DNA of 64,000 nucleotides from Sulfurospirillum deleyianum DSM 6946 (GTDB taxonomy: Bacteria; Campylobacterota; Campylobacteria; Campylobacterales; Sulfurospirillaceae): contig NC_013512.1 in the NCBI RefSeq assembly GCF_000024885.1, positions 1,674,001-1,738,000 of the forward strand, in the 5' to 3' direction. The notes beneath the pieces are model-generated. The model was not told the DNA's origin and searched no databases. It saw nothing but the letters and a program-made list of their open reading frames with translations. Shown piece after piece: positions 1 through 10,123 of this stretch. Position numbers and translations under genes: made by a program. Position 1 is the stretch's first letter. Every line of letters begins with the position of its first letter.

Positions 1-606
1 GTTCACCAATCTATCTGGAAAGATGGCAAAAACTTGTTTTACAAAGCAGGTGAATACGCAAACCTCAGCGATATGGCACGTTGGTACATCGGTGGTATTT
101 TAAAACATGCACGTAGTGTTGCGGCATTTACAAACCCATCAACCAACTCTTATAAGCGTTTAATTCCAGGATTTGAAGCACCTTCCATTCTAACGTACTC
201 TATGCAAAATCGCTCAGCTTCATGTCGTATTCCTTACGGTGCAGGTGAAAAATCAGTCCGTGTGGAGATGCGCTTCCCAGACTCAACAGCGTGCCCATAC
301 CTTGCCTTCTCAGCCATGCTTTTAGCGGGTATTGATGGTATCAACACCAAAACAGAGCCTATTGGTCCAATGGATGAGGATTTATTTGAATTGACACTTG
401 ATGAAATCAGAGAGAAAGGGATTAACCAAATGCCTCATACACTCAGAGGTTCTCTTGAAGCTTTGATTCGTGACAATGAGTATCTTAACCCTGTGATGTC
501 TAAAGAGTTTATCGATACCTACCAACACTACAAATTTGAAACACAAGTCTGGCCAGATGAGGCAAGACCTACGGCATTTGAATTTAAAACCATGTTCTCA
601 TGCTAA
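1..606 (+). CDS. glnA: Glutamine synthetase type I, C-terminal part (5' end outside window)
   Basis: ATP-dependent synthesis of glutamine from glutamate and ammonia in the cytoplasm. The reading frame is open from base 1 ([17 protein letters not shown]), so the gene starts upstream of the window. Visible family blocks are [26 protein letters not shown], the [19 protein letters not shown] helix and the C-terminal AFEFKTMF. At the site where enterobacterial GlnA has the adenylylated tyrosine (NLYDLP), this protein reads DLFELT, so Phe replaces Tyr; the Helicobacter enzyme is known to lack the Tyr too. Control by GlnE-type adenylylation is therefore unlikely. A hairpin terminator follows the stop directly. 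Family identification is secure. Confidence 0.97.
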   Translation, partial: VHQSIWKDGKNLFYKAGEYANLSDMARWYIGGILKHARSVAAFTNPSTNSYKRLIPGFEAPSILTYSMQNRSASCRIPYGAGEKSVRVEMRFPDSTACPYLAFSAMLLAGIDGINTKTEPIGPMDEDLFELTLDEIREKGINQMPHTLRGSLEALIRDNEYLNPVMSKEFIDTYQHYKFETQVWPDEARPTAFEFKTMFSC

Positions 607-611
607 TCTTA

Positions 612-650
612 CAAAGGGGATAAATTCCCCTTTGCTTCTTCTTCTTTTTT
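612..650 (+). terminator. Rho-independent terminator of glnA
   Basis: Nine-base-pair stem CAAAGGGGA / TCCCCTTTG (612-620 and 626-634) with a 5-nt loop, followed by a pyrimidine-rich tract (cttcttcttcttttttc). It lies between the convergent glnA and PBP1A genes. Confidence 0.8.
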
Positions 651-664
651 CACACTTTTTATCA

Positions 665-674
665 TTACATGTAA
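665..674. repeat. TTACATGTAA palindrome, intergenic copy
   Basis: One of 28 exact copies of this 10-bp palindrome in the window. This copy sits in the 70-bp gap between the convergent glnA and PBP1A stop codons, 30 bp after the glnA terminator stem. Confidence 0.9.
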
Positions 675-677
675 CCC

Positions 678-2603
678 TTAGAAAATCAAACCGCCCTCTT
701 CTTTAAGCTCTTTATTGCTCGATTTTGGCAGAGGAGAGACATCGGTAAAATACTCCATAACACCATCTATTTTTCGAGCACTGACCCCTTCTGGCATACT
801 AAACTTACGGGTTGTTTCAGGATGTAATTCAAGGTATTTACTCATAAAATGTTTAAACGCAGGAGCTGCCGCACGTCCACCTGTTTCACTGCGTTGCATC
901 GGCGTATTATTATCATTCCCGTACCATGTTAAAACTTCAATATCAGGAGAAAAACCACAAAACCATGCATCGACATTGTTATTGGTTGTTCCTGTCTTTC
1001 CAGCAATTTCAATCCCTGCTACTTGTGCGTTACGTCCAGTTCCTCGATTGACCACCTCTTTGAGCATATCCAGCATCAAAAAACTCTGCTTTGGAGAAGT
1101 TATCTCTGTGTTTTTGGACTCATAGACTCGCTCTTCCCCGTAACGATTGACCACTTTTTTCACCAATAAAGGCTCTACCTTTACCCCATAATTAGGGAAC
1201 ATCGAATAAAAAGAACTAAATTCTAAAGGCGAAATGCCAAAGGTTCCTAGAGCAATAGAAAGATCCATAGAGAGATTTTTAAAACCATCTTTCACAAACT
1301 CTTTATAAACACTATCCAATCCCAATAACGAGAGAAGATTGATGGTTGCGAGGTTGCGAGAATGTACTAACGCTTCTTTGAGGGTAATCAATCCCTCAAA
1401 ATTATTTTCATAGTTTCGAGGTGTCCATGTCTCATCTGTTTCGCTGTTCACATACGTTCGTGAAATATCTGGAATCTCACTTAAAGGAGAGTACCCCCAA
1501 TCTAACGCCTTTTGATATAAAAAAGGCTTAAAACTAGAACCTGGTTGGCGTTTGCTTTGGGTCGCTCGGTTGAAACTGCTTTTTGCATAATCCAATCCCC
1601 CAACCAAAGCCAAAATATTACCTGAGTTATTTTCAACGACCACGATTGCGCCATTGAGTTCTGACGTATCTGTCTTTTTCCCCGCACGAGAGATCATCCC
1701 CTCATAACCCACTTTGAGTGATTCTTGCGCAAGCTGTTGAAGTTTCAAATCCACGCTCGTATAAATCTGATACCCTCCACGCTTAATATCTTCATACTCG
1801 GGTAAAAGCGTTTTAATAACTTCATCCACCACATACGGTGCACGATTGCGAGTGAGAGTTTCATCGTAAACAACAGGGTGTTCCATCATTGCTTTGGTAT
1901 ATTCACCCTCACTAATCCATCCAATCGAATGCATACGATTTAAGACTTGATTGGCTCTGCCCAGTGATAAATCCATATGACGGGTTGGGTCATACGAACT
2001 AGGTGCTTTGGGAAGCCCTACGAGCATCGCAATCTCTTTTAATGTCAGCCTATCCAAAGGCTTTTTAAAATAACCAAGGGCTGCGGTCTTAATCCCATAG
2101 TAGCCATGCCCAAAATAGACATGATTGAAGTAACGCTCTAAAATCTCTTCTTTACTAAGCTCTGCTTCAACCGTGTATGCCAAGACAGCCTCATTAATCT
2201 TTCGTGACAAGGTTTTTTGACGTGTTAAAACCGTATTTTTAATGAGCTGTTGCGTAATCGTACTTGCCCCTTCAACCAATTTCATCGCTTGAATATCTTT
2301 GATAATGGCTCGAAAAATCGCTTCAATATTAATCCCCCCATGTTCAAAAAAAGAGGTGTCCTCCGTCGCGACCAAAGCTTCAATCACACGAGCAGGAATC
2401 TCATCATAAGGCACATATAAACGATGTTCTTCTTCAAAAAGATTTGCCATTAATTCGCCATTTCTATCATAAATCTGCGTCGTAATCTTTGGCTTATAAT
2501 CAATAATTTTATTAGCATCAAAACGTACTTGTGCATATAAAAAGAGTACCGCTAACACTACGGCAAAAATAATCATTGAAAAAATTGTTACTATATATCT
2601 CAC
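678..2603 (-). CDS. pbpA: Penicillin-binding protein 1A, bifunctional transglycosylase/transpeptidase
   Basis: Class A PBP that polymerises lipid II and cross-links peptidoglycan at the outer face of the inner membrane. One N-terminal anchor (residues 4-24) is followed by the GT51 domain with catalytic Glu81 in ATEDTSFFEHGG and the EGASTITQQL motif (111-120). The transpeptidase domain has SSFK (Ser356, Lys359), SRN (415-417) and KTGT (536-539). Length of 641 aa is normal for the family. Its start codon overlaps the upstream ABC gene stop in an ATGA, so translation is probably coupled. bioF followed by PBP1A is also the Helicobacter order. The gene symbol is by analogy to Campylobacter. Confidence 0.95.
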   Translation of the reverse strand: MRYIVTIFSMIIFAVVLAVLFLYAQVRFDANKIIDYKPKITTQIYDRNGELMANLFEEEHRLYVPYDEIPARVIEALVATEDTSFFEHGGINIEAIFRAIIKDIQAMKLVEGASTITQQLIKNTVLTRQKTLSRKINEAVLAYTVEAELSKEEILERYFNHVYFGHGYYGIKTAALGYFKKPLDRLTLKEIAMLVGLPKAPSSYDPTRHMDLSLGRANQVLNRMHSIGWISEGEYTKAMMEHPVVYDETLTRNRAPYVVDEVIKTLLPEYEDIKRGGYQIYTSVDLKLQQLAQESLKVGYEGMISRAGKKTDTSELNGAIVVVENNSGNILALVGGLDYAKSSFNRATQSKRQPGSSFKPFLYQKALDWGYSPLSEIPDISRTYVNSETDETWTPRNYENNFEGLITLKEALVHSRNLATINLLSLLGLDSVYKEFVKDGFKNLSMDLSIALGTFGISPLEFSSFYSMFPNYGVKVEPLLVKKVVNRYGEERVYESKNTEITSPKQSFLMLDMLKEVVNRGTGRNAQVAGIEIAGKTGTTNNNVDAWFCGFSPDIEVLTWYGNDNNTPMQRSETGGRAAAPAFKHFMSKYLELHPETTRKFSMPEGVSARKIDGVMEYFTDVSPLPKSSNKELKEEGGLIF

Positions 2604-3295
2604 GTTCTAAAACTCCTTTGTCTAAATCCTGAGCTTAAAAGCTGCTTCGTATAAGCCTCTTTTGGAGCCACTAAAATCTCTTTTGTTTTTCCTTGCTCAA
2701 CTATTTTCCCTTGCTGAATAATCCCTACCTCATCACAGAGATCTTCCACCGTTGCAATATCATGCGTCACAAATAAAAGATCAAATCCCAATGATCTCTG
2801 TAAGCTTTGAATCAACGAGAGAATCACCCCTTTACTTCCTTCATCCAGCGCCGTAGTCGGCTCATCCAATAACAACAAACGTGGTTTCAAACTTAATGCC
2901 ATAGCGATAATCAACCGCTGTAACTGTCCACCACTAAGCTCAGAAGGAAACCGCTCTAAAAACGAAGCTTCTAAACCAACCATCTCCAAATAAGCAACAC
3001 TGACATCTTTTTCTTGCATAAACTGCTGCCCTATTTTGGTTAAGGGAGAGAGTGCGGTAAAGGGATTTTGAGGAACCAATGCCACACTCTTTCCTCTTTC
3101 AAGGGTATAGGAAGCATCATACTCCAAATGCAGTGTGAGCTCTTTTGGTAACATCCCTAAGAGTGCTTTGAGGGTCAAACTCTTACCACTCCCACTCTCC
3201 CCAATAAAGGCAAAAGTATGCTGAAACGAAAAAGAGATATCAACTAATACTTTCTCGTGACTCTCAAGTTTCAGGCTTTTACATGTAAAGCTCAA
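2600..3295 (-). CDS. ABC transporter ATP-binding protein, oligopeptide/nickel (Dpp/Opp-like) type
   Basis: A single ATP-binding subunit of 231 aa. Walker A GESGSGKS (32-39), Q-loop Gln75 in VPQNPFTALSP, signature LSGGQ (120-124), Walker B LLLLDEP with Asp144-Glu145 and switch His177 are all present, so it should hydrolyse ATP. The NPFTALSP stretch after the Q-loop is typical of the peptide/nickel importer ATPases. No permease or binding protein is adjacent; it sits between bioF and PBP1A with ATGA overlaps on both sides. The substrate cannot be read from the sequence. Codons 3-6 (FTCK) are written by a TTTACATGTAAA palindrome. Confidence 0.85.
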   Translation of the reverse strand: MSFTCKSLKLESHEKVLVDISFSFQHTFAFIGESGSGKSLTLKALLGMLPKELTLHLEYDASYTLERGKSVALVPQNPFTALSPLTKIGQQFMQEKDVSVAYLEMVGLEASFLERFPSELSGGQLQRLIIAMALSLKPRLLLLDEPTTALDEGSKGVILSLIQSLQRSLGFDLLFVTHDIATVEDLCDEVGIIQQGKIVEQGKTKEILVAPKEAYTKQLLSSGFRQRSFRT

Positions 3296-4386
3296 ACATC
3301 ACCCTTTTTCAACACATCACACAAAGATTCTAGGGATTCTAAGGATTCACCCAACTGAGGAATAATCCTTAAAATAGGCTTCTCAACCGTAGGCGGACGA
3401 ATAGCCCCCACTAAAAATCCCTGCTCCATCAATAAACGTTGTACCCCTAAAGCATCCACGCCCTCTTTAAGTGGATAGGCACAAATAAGCCCTTCAATGC
3501 TCATGCCCAACGCACGGGCAAGAAGTGCTTGACGTTGCTCTATCTCCGCTTTAATTTTTGCTCTATTTTTCAAAAGGTATAAAAATCCCTGATACCCTAA
3601 GGCAATATCAAATAAAGAAGGTGCAGTGGTATAAATCAATGCTTTTGCACGATTTTGTAAAAAAGAGGCGATATGTTCAGAACATAAAATATACGCTCCA
3701 TAACTGCCTAAGGCCTTTCCTAACGTGCCCATTTTGATATGATTAGGCTTGGGAGTGATTCCAAAGTGATCAAATACACCCCGAAGATTTTCACCCAAAA
3801 CCCCTACACTGTGTGCTTCATCAACAATTAAAATGGCATTGTAGCGATCGGCTACCTCAAAAATTTCAGGATTTAGCACATCCCCACTCATCGAGTAAAT
3901 ACCCTCAACAGCAATAATCACACGATTGTGTGTATGGGTATTGATAAGATGTTCAAGATGAGTGGCATCGTTGTGGCGAAAGAAAAGCAGTGTTGCATCT
4001 ACCCGTTTCGCAGCAACTATGCCACTGGCATGGTACTCTTCATCTAAAATTAACACATCTCGTTTTCTAGGCAAAGCTTCAATCAACGAAAAATTCGCTA
4101 AAAAACCACTCCCACAGACCAAACCTGCTTCAAAACCGTTGGTACGTGTTAAAAAGGATTCAAACTCTTCATGGATAGGATGATAGCCATTGACCACCAT
4201 AGACGCTTTGGAGGCATGGGTTTTATACATGGAAACTTGCGTGACGGCTCGATTGAAGAGTGCTTTTTTCTGCGCAAAACCCAAATAATCATTGGAGCAA
4301 AAATCAATCAACGTCTCATCGAAGAGCCTTCGTGTACGTGTGCGATTTGATTTAGCAATAGCGGCTAATTCATTGTGATACATCAT
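3292..4386 (-). CDS. bioF: 8-amino-7-oxononanoate synthase / AOS-family PLP enzyme
   Basis: PLP-dependent decarboxylative condensation of L-alanine with pimeloyl thioester, an early step of biotin synthesis. The alpha-oxoamine synthase fold shows through the N-terminal FCSNDYLG, the loop around GSGFLANF, the cofactor motif VDEAHS (Asp189, His192) and Schiff-base Lys224 in GTLGKALG. Length of 364 aa is slightly short of the E. coli enzyme. Two consecutive ATGs open the frame (4386 and 4383), so the start could be one codon later. No other biotin genes are adjacent, so another AOS family reaction cannot be excluded, but bioF next to PBP1A is conserved in Helicobacter. Confidence 0.88.
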   Translation of the reverse strand: MMYHNELAAIAKSNRTRTRRLFDETLIDFCSNDYLGFAQKKALFNRAVTQVSMYKTHASKASMVVNGYHPIHEEFESFLTRTNGFEAGLVCGSGFLANFSLIEALPRKRDVLILDEEYHASGIVAAKRVDATLLFFRHNDATHLEHLINTHTHNRVIIAVEGIYSMSGDVLNPEIFEVADRYNAILIVDEAHSVGVLGENLRGVFDHFGITPKPNHIKMGTLGKALGSYGAYILCSEHIASFLQNRAKALIYTTAPSLFDIALGYQGFLYLLKNRAKIKAEIEQRQALLARALGMSIEGLICAYPLKEGVDALGVQRLLMEQGFLVGAIRPPTVEKPILRIIPQLGESLESLESLCDVLKKGDV

Positions 4387-4389
4387 ACA

Positions 4390-4944
4390 TTAAGATAAAA
4401 AAGGAATGAGCTTCTCAATGCTAAGCCCCATGGCTGTACTCTCAAGTCCCACCACTTCTTCAATGTAAGATTTACAAAACCCTTCCACCATACACGCTCC
4501 TGCTTTGCCTTTCCATTCATCCCCTTGTAAATAGGCTTCAAGAGAAGCTTTATCAAAAGGTTTAAAACGGTAGTGTGTCGCACTTAAATCCATCATCTCG
4601 CATTTGGCGGACTTATACATCATACACGTTAAGATGCTCACACGACTTCCACTTTGACGCTCCAAAATGCGTCTTGCATCCTCTACATCTTTGGCTTTTC
4701 GAAGAATTTCTCCATGAGCGGTGACGACCGTATCGGCACATAAAACAGCTCTATCGAGTGCATAAGAAGCAAGATAGCTTTGCATTTTACCCTTGGTCGC
4801 ATGATACACAAAGTGTGCGGGATTTTGAAGGCTTAACTGCTCTTCATCAAATCCACACTCCCTTTGAATAAAAGGAATACTATGCGCCCTTAAAATTTCC
4901 GCTCTCGTTTGTGAAGATGAGCCTAAAACGATTTGTTGCATCAT
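4390..4944 (-). CDS. maf: Maf-family nucleoside triphosphate pyrophosphatase
   Basis: House-cleaning hydrolase that converts non-canonical or excess NTPs to NMP and pyrophosphate. The N-terminal LGSSSQTRAEIL (S-x-x-R motif), the CADTVV block and a lysine in GKAGACMVEGF fit the family; the last block is usually closer to GKAGGY. 184 aa is typical. The gene overlaps the upstream membrane protein start-to-stop and is followed 3 nt later by bioF. The order alaS, maf, PBP1A, with additional genes here, recalls Campylobacter. The paralogue subclass (dTTP/UTP versus m7GTP specificity) cannot be decided here. Confidence 0.9.
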   Translation of the reverse strand: MMQQIVLGSSSQTRAEILRAHSIPFIQRECGFDEEQLSLQNPAHFVYHATKGKMQSYLASYALDRAVLCADTVVTAHGEILRKAKDVEDARRILERQSGSRVSILTCMMYKSAKCEMMDLSATHYRFKPFDKASLEAYLQGDEWKGKAGACMVEGFCKSYIEEVVGLESTAMGLSIEKLIPFLS

Positions 4945-5447
4945 TAAAACCCTCGTAAAATAACACCGAAATAGCCTGAAATGGCGGCTAAAAGAAGGTT
5001 TAAAGGAATCAAATAACGCACAATCAACACAACATTTTCTTCCACTTCTATATAATTCTCTTCTACCATTCCCTTTTGGGCTCTTCGGTATTTTAAATAC
5101 ATGTAAAGCATATTAAACGCAATAAACGTCCACAATGCCTCTTTGGTATGCACCATCACATTCGTTAAAGGATTTCCCCCTCGAAAGCCAAGCCCTATAT
5201 GCATAAAAACAGATGTAGCGATAATAAAAAACATCATCGGAAGTGAAAAAAGCATGTAACGTTCTACCATCTTCATGCAATTTTCAAACCGTATTTTCAT
5301 ATCAGAGATCTCTTTTTGAATAGGATGAATCACAAAACGTACTGTAAACATGCTCCCAATCAGTAGCGCTGCACTGATAACATGTAAAAAGATAATAATC
5401 CTGCTGTAATCACTAAAACTTTCAATAAAAAAATCTCGCATCCTCAA
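4944..5447 (-). CDS. Integral membrane protein of unknown function, four predicted TM segments
   Basis: I do not recognise a specific family. The 167-aa protein has hydrophobic segments near residues 15-40, 68-88, 105-122 and 143-165, joined by short loops. Histidines occur in or near segments 1 and 2 (FLHVISA, FMHIGLG), an arrangement seen in CopD-like and other small haem or metal membrane proteins, but this is only a resemblance. It lies 3 nt after alaS and overlaps the maf start by 1-4 nt, so it is almost certainly expressed in the alaS unit. Confidence 0.8.
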   Translation of the reverse strand: MRMRDFFIESFSDYSRIIIFLHVISAALLIGSMFTVRFVIHPIQKEISDMKIRFENCMKMVERYMLFSLPMMFFIIATSVFMHIGLGFRGGNPLTNVMVHTKEALWTFIAFNMLYMYLKYRRAQKGMVEENYIEVEENVVLIVRYLIPLNLLLAAISGYFGVILRGF

Positions 5448-5450
5448 GCC

Positions 5451-7991
5451 TTACAAAAGGGATTTGGCGTATGCCAATGCAGCATTTTTCGCCTCTTCAA
5501 CCCTAGAGGCATCCTTACCTCCAGCTTGTGCGAAATCATCCCTTCCACCACCACCACCACCAACGATAGGGGCAATCTCTTTAATCCATGCTCCCGCTTT
5601 AATTGGTGCATTTTTAACACCTGCGGCAATAAGCACTTTATCCTCTTTAACTTGCAATAATAACACCGCCACAGACTCTTTCTCATTTTTCAAATCATCA
5701 ATCCGTGCTTTAATATCCCCCGCACCTAAAACATCCACAATCAACTCTACACCGTTTACATGTAAAGATTCAACGGCTTTACCTGCTTGAGCATTAAGCG
5801 ACTCTACTTCTGTTTTTAAGCTCTTAATCTCTTCTTTAAGACGGTTAATACCAATCAACGGTTCTTTGTGTTTCACACTCTCTTTAATCGCTTCCATCTC
5901 CGTGCGTAATGCTTGTGCATACGCTAAAGCAGCCCCTCCACAAATCGCTTCAATACGACGAACTCCTGCGCTGACACCACTCTCTTTTAAAATGAAAAAG
6001 CTTCCAATGTTCGCCACATTTTCCACATGCGTTCCACCGCACAGCTCAATACTCGCATCGCCAAAACTCACCACACGCACTTCAGAGCCATATTTTTCAC
6101 CAAAAAGCGCCATAGCTCCGCTTTTTTTTGCCTCTTCAATATTCATCAGTTTTGTCTCACCCGCAACACCACTTGCAATGATGCGATTCACAAAAGCTTC
6201 AATATTTGAAAGCTCTTCATGACTCAAGGCTTTTGGATGGGAGAAGTCAAAACGCAAACGCTCTTTTTCTACCAAACTACCCGCTTGGGCAACATGATCA
6301 CCTAAAATGGTTCGCAAAGCACTATGCAATAAGTGTGTTGCACTGTGATGCTTTTCAATTTCTAAACGAGAAAGATCCACAACAAGTGCTACCTCATCGT
6401 TTACATGTAAAGGTTTTTCAAGCTCTACCAAGGAGAGATTTAAATCAAAAAACTTCTTGGTATCGAGCACTTTACCATACCCTTCAATACTTCCTTCATC
6501 ACCACATTGACCACCACTCATCGCATAAAATGGCGTTTTTTCAAACATGACCCAGCCGTTTTCGTCTAAGCTCTCGACCTCTTTAAAATTTTCATCCAAA
6601 AGGGCTAAAACCTTTGTTTTAACCTCTTTTTGCGTATAGCCTACAAAGGTATTTAAACCAAATTTCTCTAAAAGCGGTTTAAACTCGCCATGCGTTGCTT
6701 TATCGCCACTGCCTTTCCATGAGGCTTTTGAACGTGCTTTTTGTTCTGCCATTAATGCTTCAAACTCCGCTTCATTGACACTTAAACCTTTTTCTCTGAG
6801 CATATCCGCCGTTAAATCGAGTGGAAAACCATAAGTATCGTAAAGTTTAAATGCCACTTCCCCGCTAAACATCGCTTTGGTATTGGGTAGCTCTTTTTCA
6901 AATAACTCTAGCCCTGAAGCAATCGTTGTAAAAAAGCTCTCCTCTTCGTTTTTAATCTGCTCCGCCACACCCTCTTTTTTAGCGACCAAATAAGGGTATT
7001 GTTTGCCCATAAGATCACATAACGTATCTAAGAGTTTGTACATAAAAGGCTCACGAAGTCCTAAGAGATAACCATGACGTACAGCACGGCGTAAAATACG
7101 TCGTAAAACATAACCACGTCCCACACGACCAAAGCTGACTCCTTGTGCCACTAAAAACGCAACAGAGCGAATATGATCAGCAATAACTCGGTAACTGGCT
7201 CCTGTTTTATACGCATAAGCTTTACCGCATAGTTCTGCTACTTTACTCGTCAAAGGGATAAACAACGATGAATCGTAGTTACTAAAAACACCCTCTTGCA
7301 CTGCGGTCACACGCTCCAATCCCATACCTGTATCAATCGAAGGCTTAGGAAGGGGATGTAAATTTCCCTCTTTATCACGTTCATACTGCATAAACACGAG
7401 ATTCCAAATCTCTAAAAAACGATCCCCATCGCCACCCATGTAATCTTCTGGCGTATTAAAATTCTCCGCTCCTTGGTCAATAAAAATCTCACTACAAGGA
7501 CCACAAGGACCAGTATCGCCCATTTGCCAAAAATTGTCTTTATCCCCAAAACGCATGATACGAGAGGCATCAATATGCTTTATCCATATCTCCTCCGCCT
7601 CATCATCGCTCTCATGCACCGTTACCCAAAGCTTCTCTTTAGGCAGTTTTAACACTTCAGTCACAAATTCCCACGCATGAGAAATCGCATCCTCTTTAAA
7701 ATAATCTCCAAAAGAAAAGTTACCCAACATCTCAAAAAAAGTATGATGACGTGCGGTATAACCGACGTTATCTAAATCATTATGCTTACCACCCGCACGA
7801 ATACATGTCTGACATGTCGTTGCACGTGGAGGGTTAGGTCTGGGCACTTCACCTGTAAAAACACTCTTAAAAGGAACCATTCCCGCATTGGTAAACAGTA
7901 ACGTCGCATCATCAGGAACCAGTGGTGAACTCTCAATGACCTTATGACCTTTTTGTTCAAAAAACTTTAAAAACTCAGCTCTAACATCCAT
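5451..7991 (-). CDS. alaS: Alanyl-tRNA synthetase
   Basis: Class II synthetase charging tRNA-Ala. At 846 aa it has the normal architecture: catalytic core from residue 1 ([29 protein letters not shown]), tRNA-recognition region, editing domain with zinc-binding HHSATHLLH and ELCGGTHV, and a C-terminal domain with six glycines then RDDFAQAGG. It is the first gene of a minus-strand unit (alaS, membrane protein, maf, bioF, ABC ATPase, PBP1A) with gaps of 3 nt or overlaps. Two copies of TTTACATGTAAA lie in the coding sequence (5755-5766 and 6400-6411), both read as Leu-His-Val-Asn. Confidence 0.98.
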   Translation of the reverse strand: MDVRAEFLKFFEQKGHKVIESSPLVPDDATLLFTNAGMVPFKSVFTGEVPRPNPPRATTCQTCIRAGGKHNDLDNVGYTARHHTFFEMLGNFSFGDYFKEDAISHAWEFVTEVLKLPKEKLWVTVHESDDEAEEIWIKHIDASRIMRFGDKDNFWQMGDTGPCGPCSEIFIDQGAENFNTPEDYMGGDGDRFLEIWNLVFMQYERDKEGNLHPLPKPSIDTGMGLERVTAVQEGVFSNYDSSLFIPLTSKVAELCGKAYAYKTGASYRVIADHIRSVAFLVAQGVSFGRVGRGYVLRRILRRAVRHGYLLGLREPFMYKLLDTLCDLMGKQYPYLVAKKEGVAEQIKNEEESFFTTIASGLELFEKELPNTKAMFSGEVAFKLYDTYGFPLDLTADMLREKGLSVNEAEFEALMAEQKARSKASWKGSGDKATHGEFKPLLEKFGLNTFVGYTQKEVKTKVLALLDENFKEVESLDENGWVMFEKTPFYAMSGGQCGDEGSIEGYGKVLDTKKFFDLNLSLVELEKPLHVNDEVALVVDLSRLEIEKHHSATHLLHSALRTILGDHVAQAGSLVEKERLRFDFSHPKALSHEELSNIEAFVNRIIASGVAGETKLMNIEEAKKSGAMALFGEKYGSEVRVVSFGDASIELCGGTHVENVANIGSFFILKESGVSAGVRRIEAICGGAALAYAQALRTEMEAIKESVKHKEPLIGINRLKEEIKSLKTEVESLNAQAGKAVESLHVNGVELIVDVLGAGDIKARIDDLKNEKESVAVLLLQVKEDKVLIAAGVKNAPIKAGAWIKEIAPIVGGGGGGRDDFAQAGGKDASRVEEAKNAALAYAKSLL

Positions 7992-8054
7992 CTTTTCGTC
8001 CTATTCTATTATGAAAAATTCATCTATTTTAGCTAAAAAACCTAAAGGGCACCA

Positions 8055-10007
8055 TTAAAGCTTACAGCTCTCATTTAAACGATACCCAACAACCCACCAT
8101 CCAAGCGTTAGAATAATAGCGCCTAAAAAGCCATTGAAGGTCAATAAACAAAAAAGCCCGATAACCATCGCAATCATTCCTAAGATATAGCTTCCTGAAA
8201 GCACCGCAAAAAAGGCAATCACACTCCCTGCGATACCGCTATAATTGAGATAAATCACCTTCCCTAAGATAGCTCTGAATTGACATATGGGCAACAAAGG
8301 CTCTGTGGCACACACACTCACCAGCGACTCTTTAACATAAATGCCCTCTTTGATAAGCACAAATACAATAGCACTCGCAATCAGCACTAAAAAACTTTTC
8401 GTAATGCCACACAATTTGGCACGAGATAGCCACAACGTAGATCCAAACACAACAACTAAAACCACCCAATTCAAAGCAAATCCATTACGAGCGCTCTCTT
8501 GTTGTAGCACCACCAGCGCACACACAAATAAGCTCAATCCACTCATTTTTTCCATCATCCCATTGAGCGCCAAACGCTCCGTACTCATATAGGAGAGCGC
8601 ATAACTCATGGCAATAATCGCTAACACACCCAACTCAAAATTAAGATAACGTCCATCAAAGGCTAAAGAGAGTGCCATAATCAACACAATGCTAACGCTC
8701 AATAAATGCAACACATCTTCCCAAAAGGTTTCTCCTTTGGGGGCACTCAATGTTATCACTTGCATACATCGCATCATTGAACCACGCATTGAAATCTCAT
8801 CGGTCATCACATATTGCACCACTTTAAGCCACAAGATAAAGGCAACACTTAAACAAACAATCGCCCATGCGTACTCTAAGGTATTGCGAGAAACAATCCA
8901 ATACATATTGGCTTGCCACGCAAGTGCGACAGCTCCACCAAACAAAGAAATAAACCATATGGGTGCTTTTTTACAGCTACATGTAGGCAGTCCCCACAGC
9001 CAAATCAATCCGACAAGAGACAACATAAAACTTCCTAAAAACAGCCAAAGGGCATTGGGAAAATTAGAGACAAATCCATGCAAAATATGCTTATCCATAC
9101 GGTTAGCATCAAAAAGTCCCCAATATCCGCCAACGGCTCCCTCACTCAAACGCTTCCACGGCTGGTCAAACGCTTCGATAAAGTTGTACTTCCAACCATT
9201 CTCTTCTGCCATTTTGACAAAACCACGTGTGAAAATAGCTTGATTGAGCGCACTTGGATACGCACCTTCTCGCATTCGCCCCTCACTTGGCCACCCTGTT
9301 TCCCCAATGACAATCTCTTTATCATTAATTTTCTGTGTCATTTCATCATAAATATTTTTTACATGTAAAAGGGCTTTATCCACGCTAATGGGCTGATCTT
9401 CCCAATAAGGCAAAATATGAATTGTCACACGATCCACTGAGGGAGCAATTTCAGGATGTTTATTCCAAAACTCCCAAACATCAGCATACGTTACCTTCAT
9501 ATCAGGCAAAGCACGTTTGACTTGTTCAATATACCCTACCAACTGAGAAGCACTCACATCACGGCGTAAAAGCGCTTCATTCCCCACCACAACAGTTTCA
9601 ACACTTTCTCGATACTCTTTGGCTAAAGCAATAACAGTATCAATCTCTTTTTGCGTCATTTTTGCATCATTACTGATCCAAGCACCTAGCCATAATTTCA
9701 GCCCATGTTTGCGCGCGATTTCAGGAAGTGCCTCAAGCCCAACACTCGAATAGGTACGAATACAGTTGGTCAAAGTCGAAAGTTTTGCCAAATCCCCTTC
9801 CATCTGCTCTTTAGAAGGTCGAAATCCTTTAGCGATATCAAACGGTGAGTCATCTTTCCCAAAAGGGGCGTAAGAGAGACATTGTAACTTTACATCATCA
9901 GGTAAGGTGATCAAATCATTGGAGGGCTTTGCCATCCAAAACCAAAACAACCCCAACGAGAGAAACATGGTAATGTAAAAAAGAACGATTTTAACGGCAT
10001 GACTCAT
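8055..10007 (-). CDS. GH17-family beta-glucan-active membrane protein
   Basis: 650 aa. An N-terminal membrane anchor (residues 5-25) leads into an extracytoplasmic GH17-like domain (about 40-320) with both expected acids: acid/base Glu144 in VVVGNEALL and nucleophile Glu236 in VIGETGWPSEG. The block EAFDQPWK...GGYWGLFD is shared with the GH17-GT2 fusion at 52575-55109. Residues 330-645 are almost all hydrophobic and form roughly ten TM helices with no recognisable glycosyltransferase. GH17 enzymes hydrolyse or transglycosylate beta-1,3-glucans; the bradyrhizobial Ndv proteins are the closest functional model I know. A role in trimming or branching a glucan made by the 52575 product is inferred. 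Own promoter at 10037-10042. Confidence 0.82.
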   Translation of the reverse strand: MSHAVKIVLFYITMFLSLGLFWFWMAKPSNDLITLPDDVKLQCLSYAPFGKDDSPFDIAKGFRPSKEQMEGDLAKLSTLTNCIRTYSSVGLEALPEIARKHGLKLWLGAWISNDAKMTQKEIDTVIALAKEYRESVETVVVGNEALLRRDVSASQLVGYIEQVKRALPDMKVTYADVWEFWNKHPEIAPSVDRVTIHILPYWEDQPISVDKALLHVKNIYDEMTQKINDKEIVIGETGWPSEGRMREGAYPSALNQAIFTRGFVKMAEENGWKYNFIEAFDQPWKRLSEGAVGGYWGLFDANRMDKHILHGFVSNFPNALWLFLGSFMLSLVGLIWLWGLPTCSCKKAPIWFISLFGGAVALAWQANMYWIVSRNTLEYAWAIVCLSVAFILWLKVVQYVMTDEISMRGSMMRCMQVITLSAPKGETFWEDVLHLLSVSIVLIMALSLAFDGRYLNFELGVLAIIAMSYALSYMSTERLALNGMMEKMSGLSLFVCALVVLQQESARNGFALNWVVLVVVFGSTLWLSRAKLCGITKSFLVLIASAIVFVLIKEGIYVKESLVSVCATEPLLPICQFRAILGKVIYLNYSGIAGSVIAFFAVLSGSYILGMIAMVIGLFCLLTFNGFLGAIILTLGWWVVGYRLNESCKL

Positions 10008-10036
10008 GTCATAATGCTCCTGTATGAAATGGTGCG

Positions 10037-10042
10037 ATTATA
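10037..10042 (-). promoter_or_regulatory. Probable sigma-70 -10 box for the GH17 gene
   Basis: Exact TATAAT on the minus strand, about 30 bp before the GH17 start codon at 10007. No convincing -35 box, as is common in Campylobacterota. Confidence 0.55.
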
Positions 10043-10063
10043 CAAAAAAGGAGTTTAAAGCCT

Positions 10064-10073
10064 TTACATGTAA
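10064..10073. repeat. TTACATGTAA palindrome, intergenic copy
   Basis: Exact copy between the divergent GH17 gene and the 59-aa gene. It lies just upstream of the minus-strand -10 box, where a bound protein could affect either promoter. Confidence 0.9.
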
Positions 10074-10123
10074 GCATTGTTTTCTTTTCTATGCTAGACT
10101 TTTACATGGAAGAAGGAGGATAG

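Noticed and set aside
5540-5570. Run of six GGT/CCA triplets in alaS as a possible microsatellite
   Set aside because: Alanyl-tRNA synthetases normally have a poly-glycine stretch at this place.
5464-6222. Plus-strand open frames opposite alaS, including a proline-rich one
   Set aside because: Antisense shadow of a conserved gene; no ribosome-binding site and no recognisable protein.
8977-8986. CTACATGTAG as an additional copy of the palindrome
   Set aside because: It is symmetric but differs at both outer bases; counted as a near miss only.
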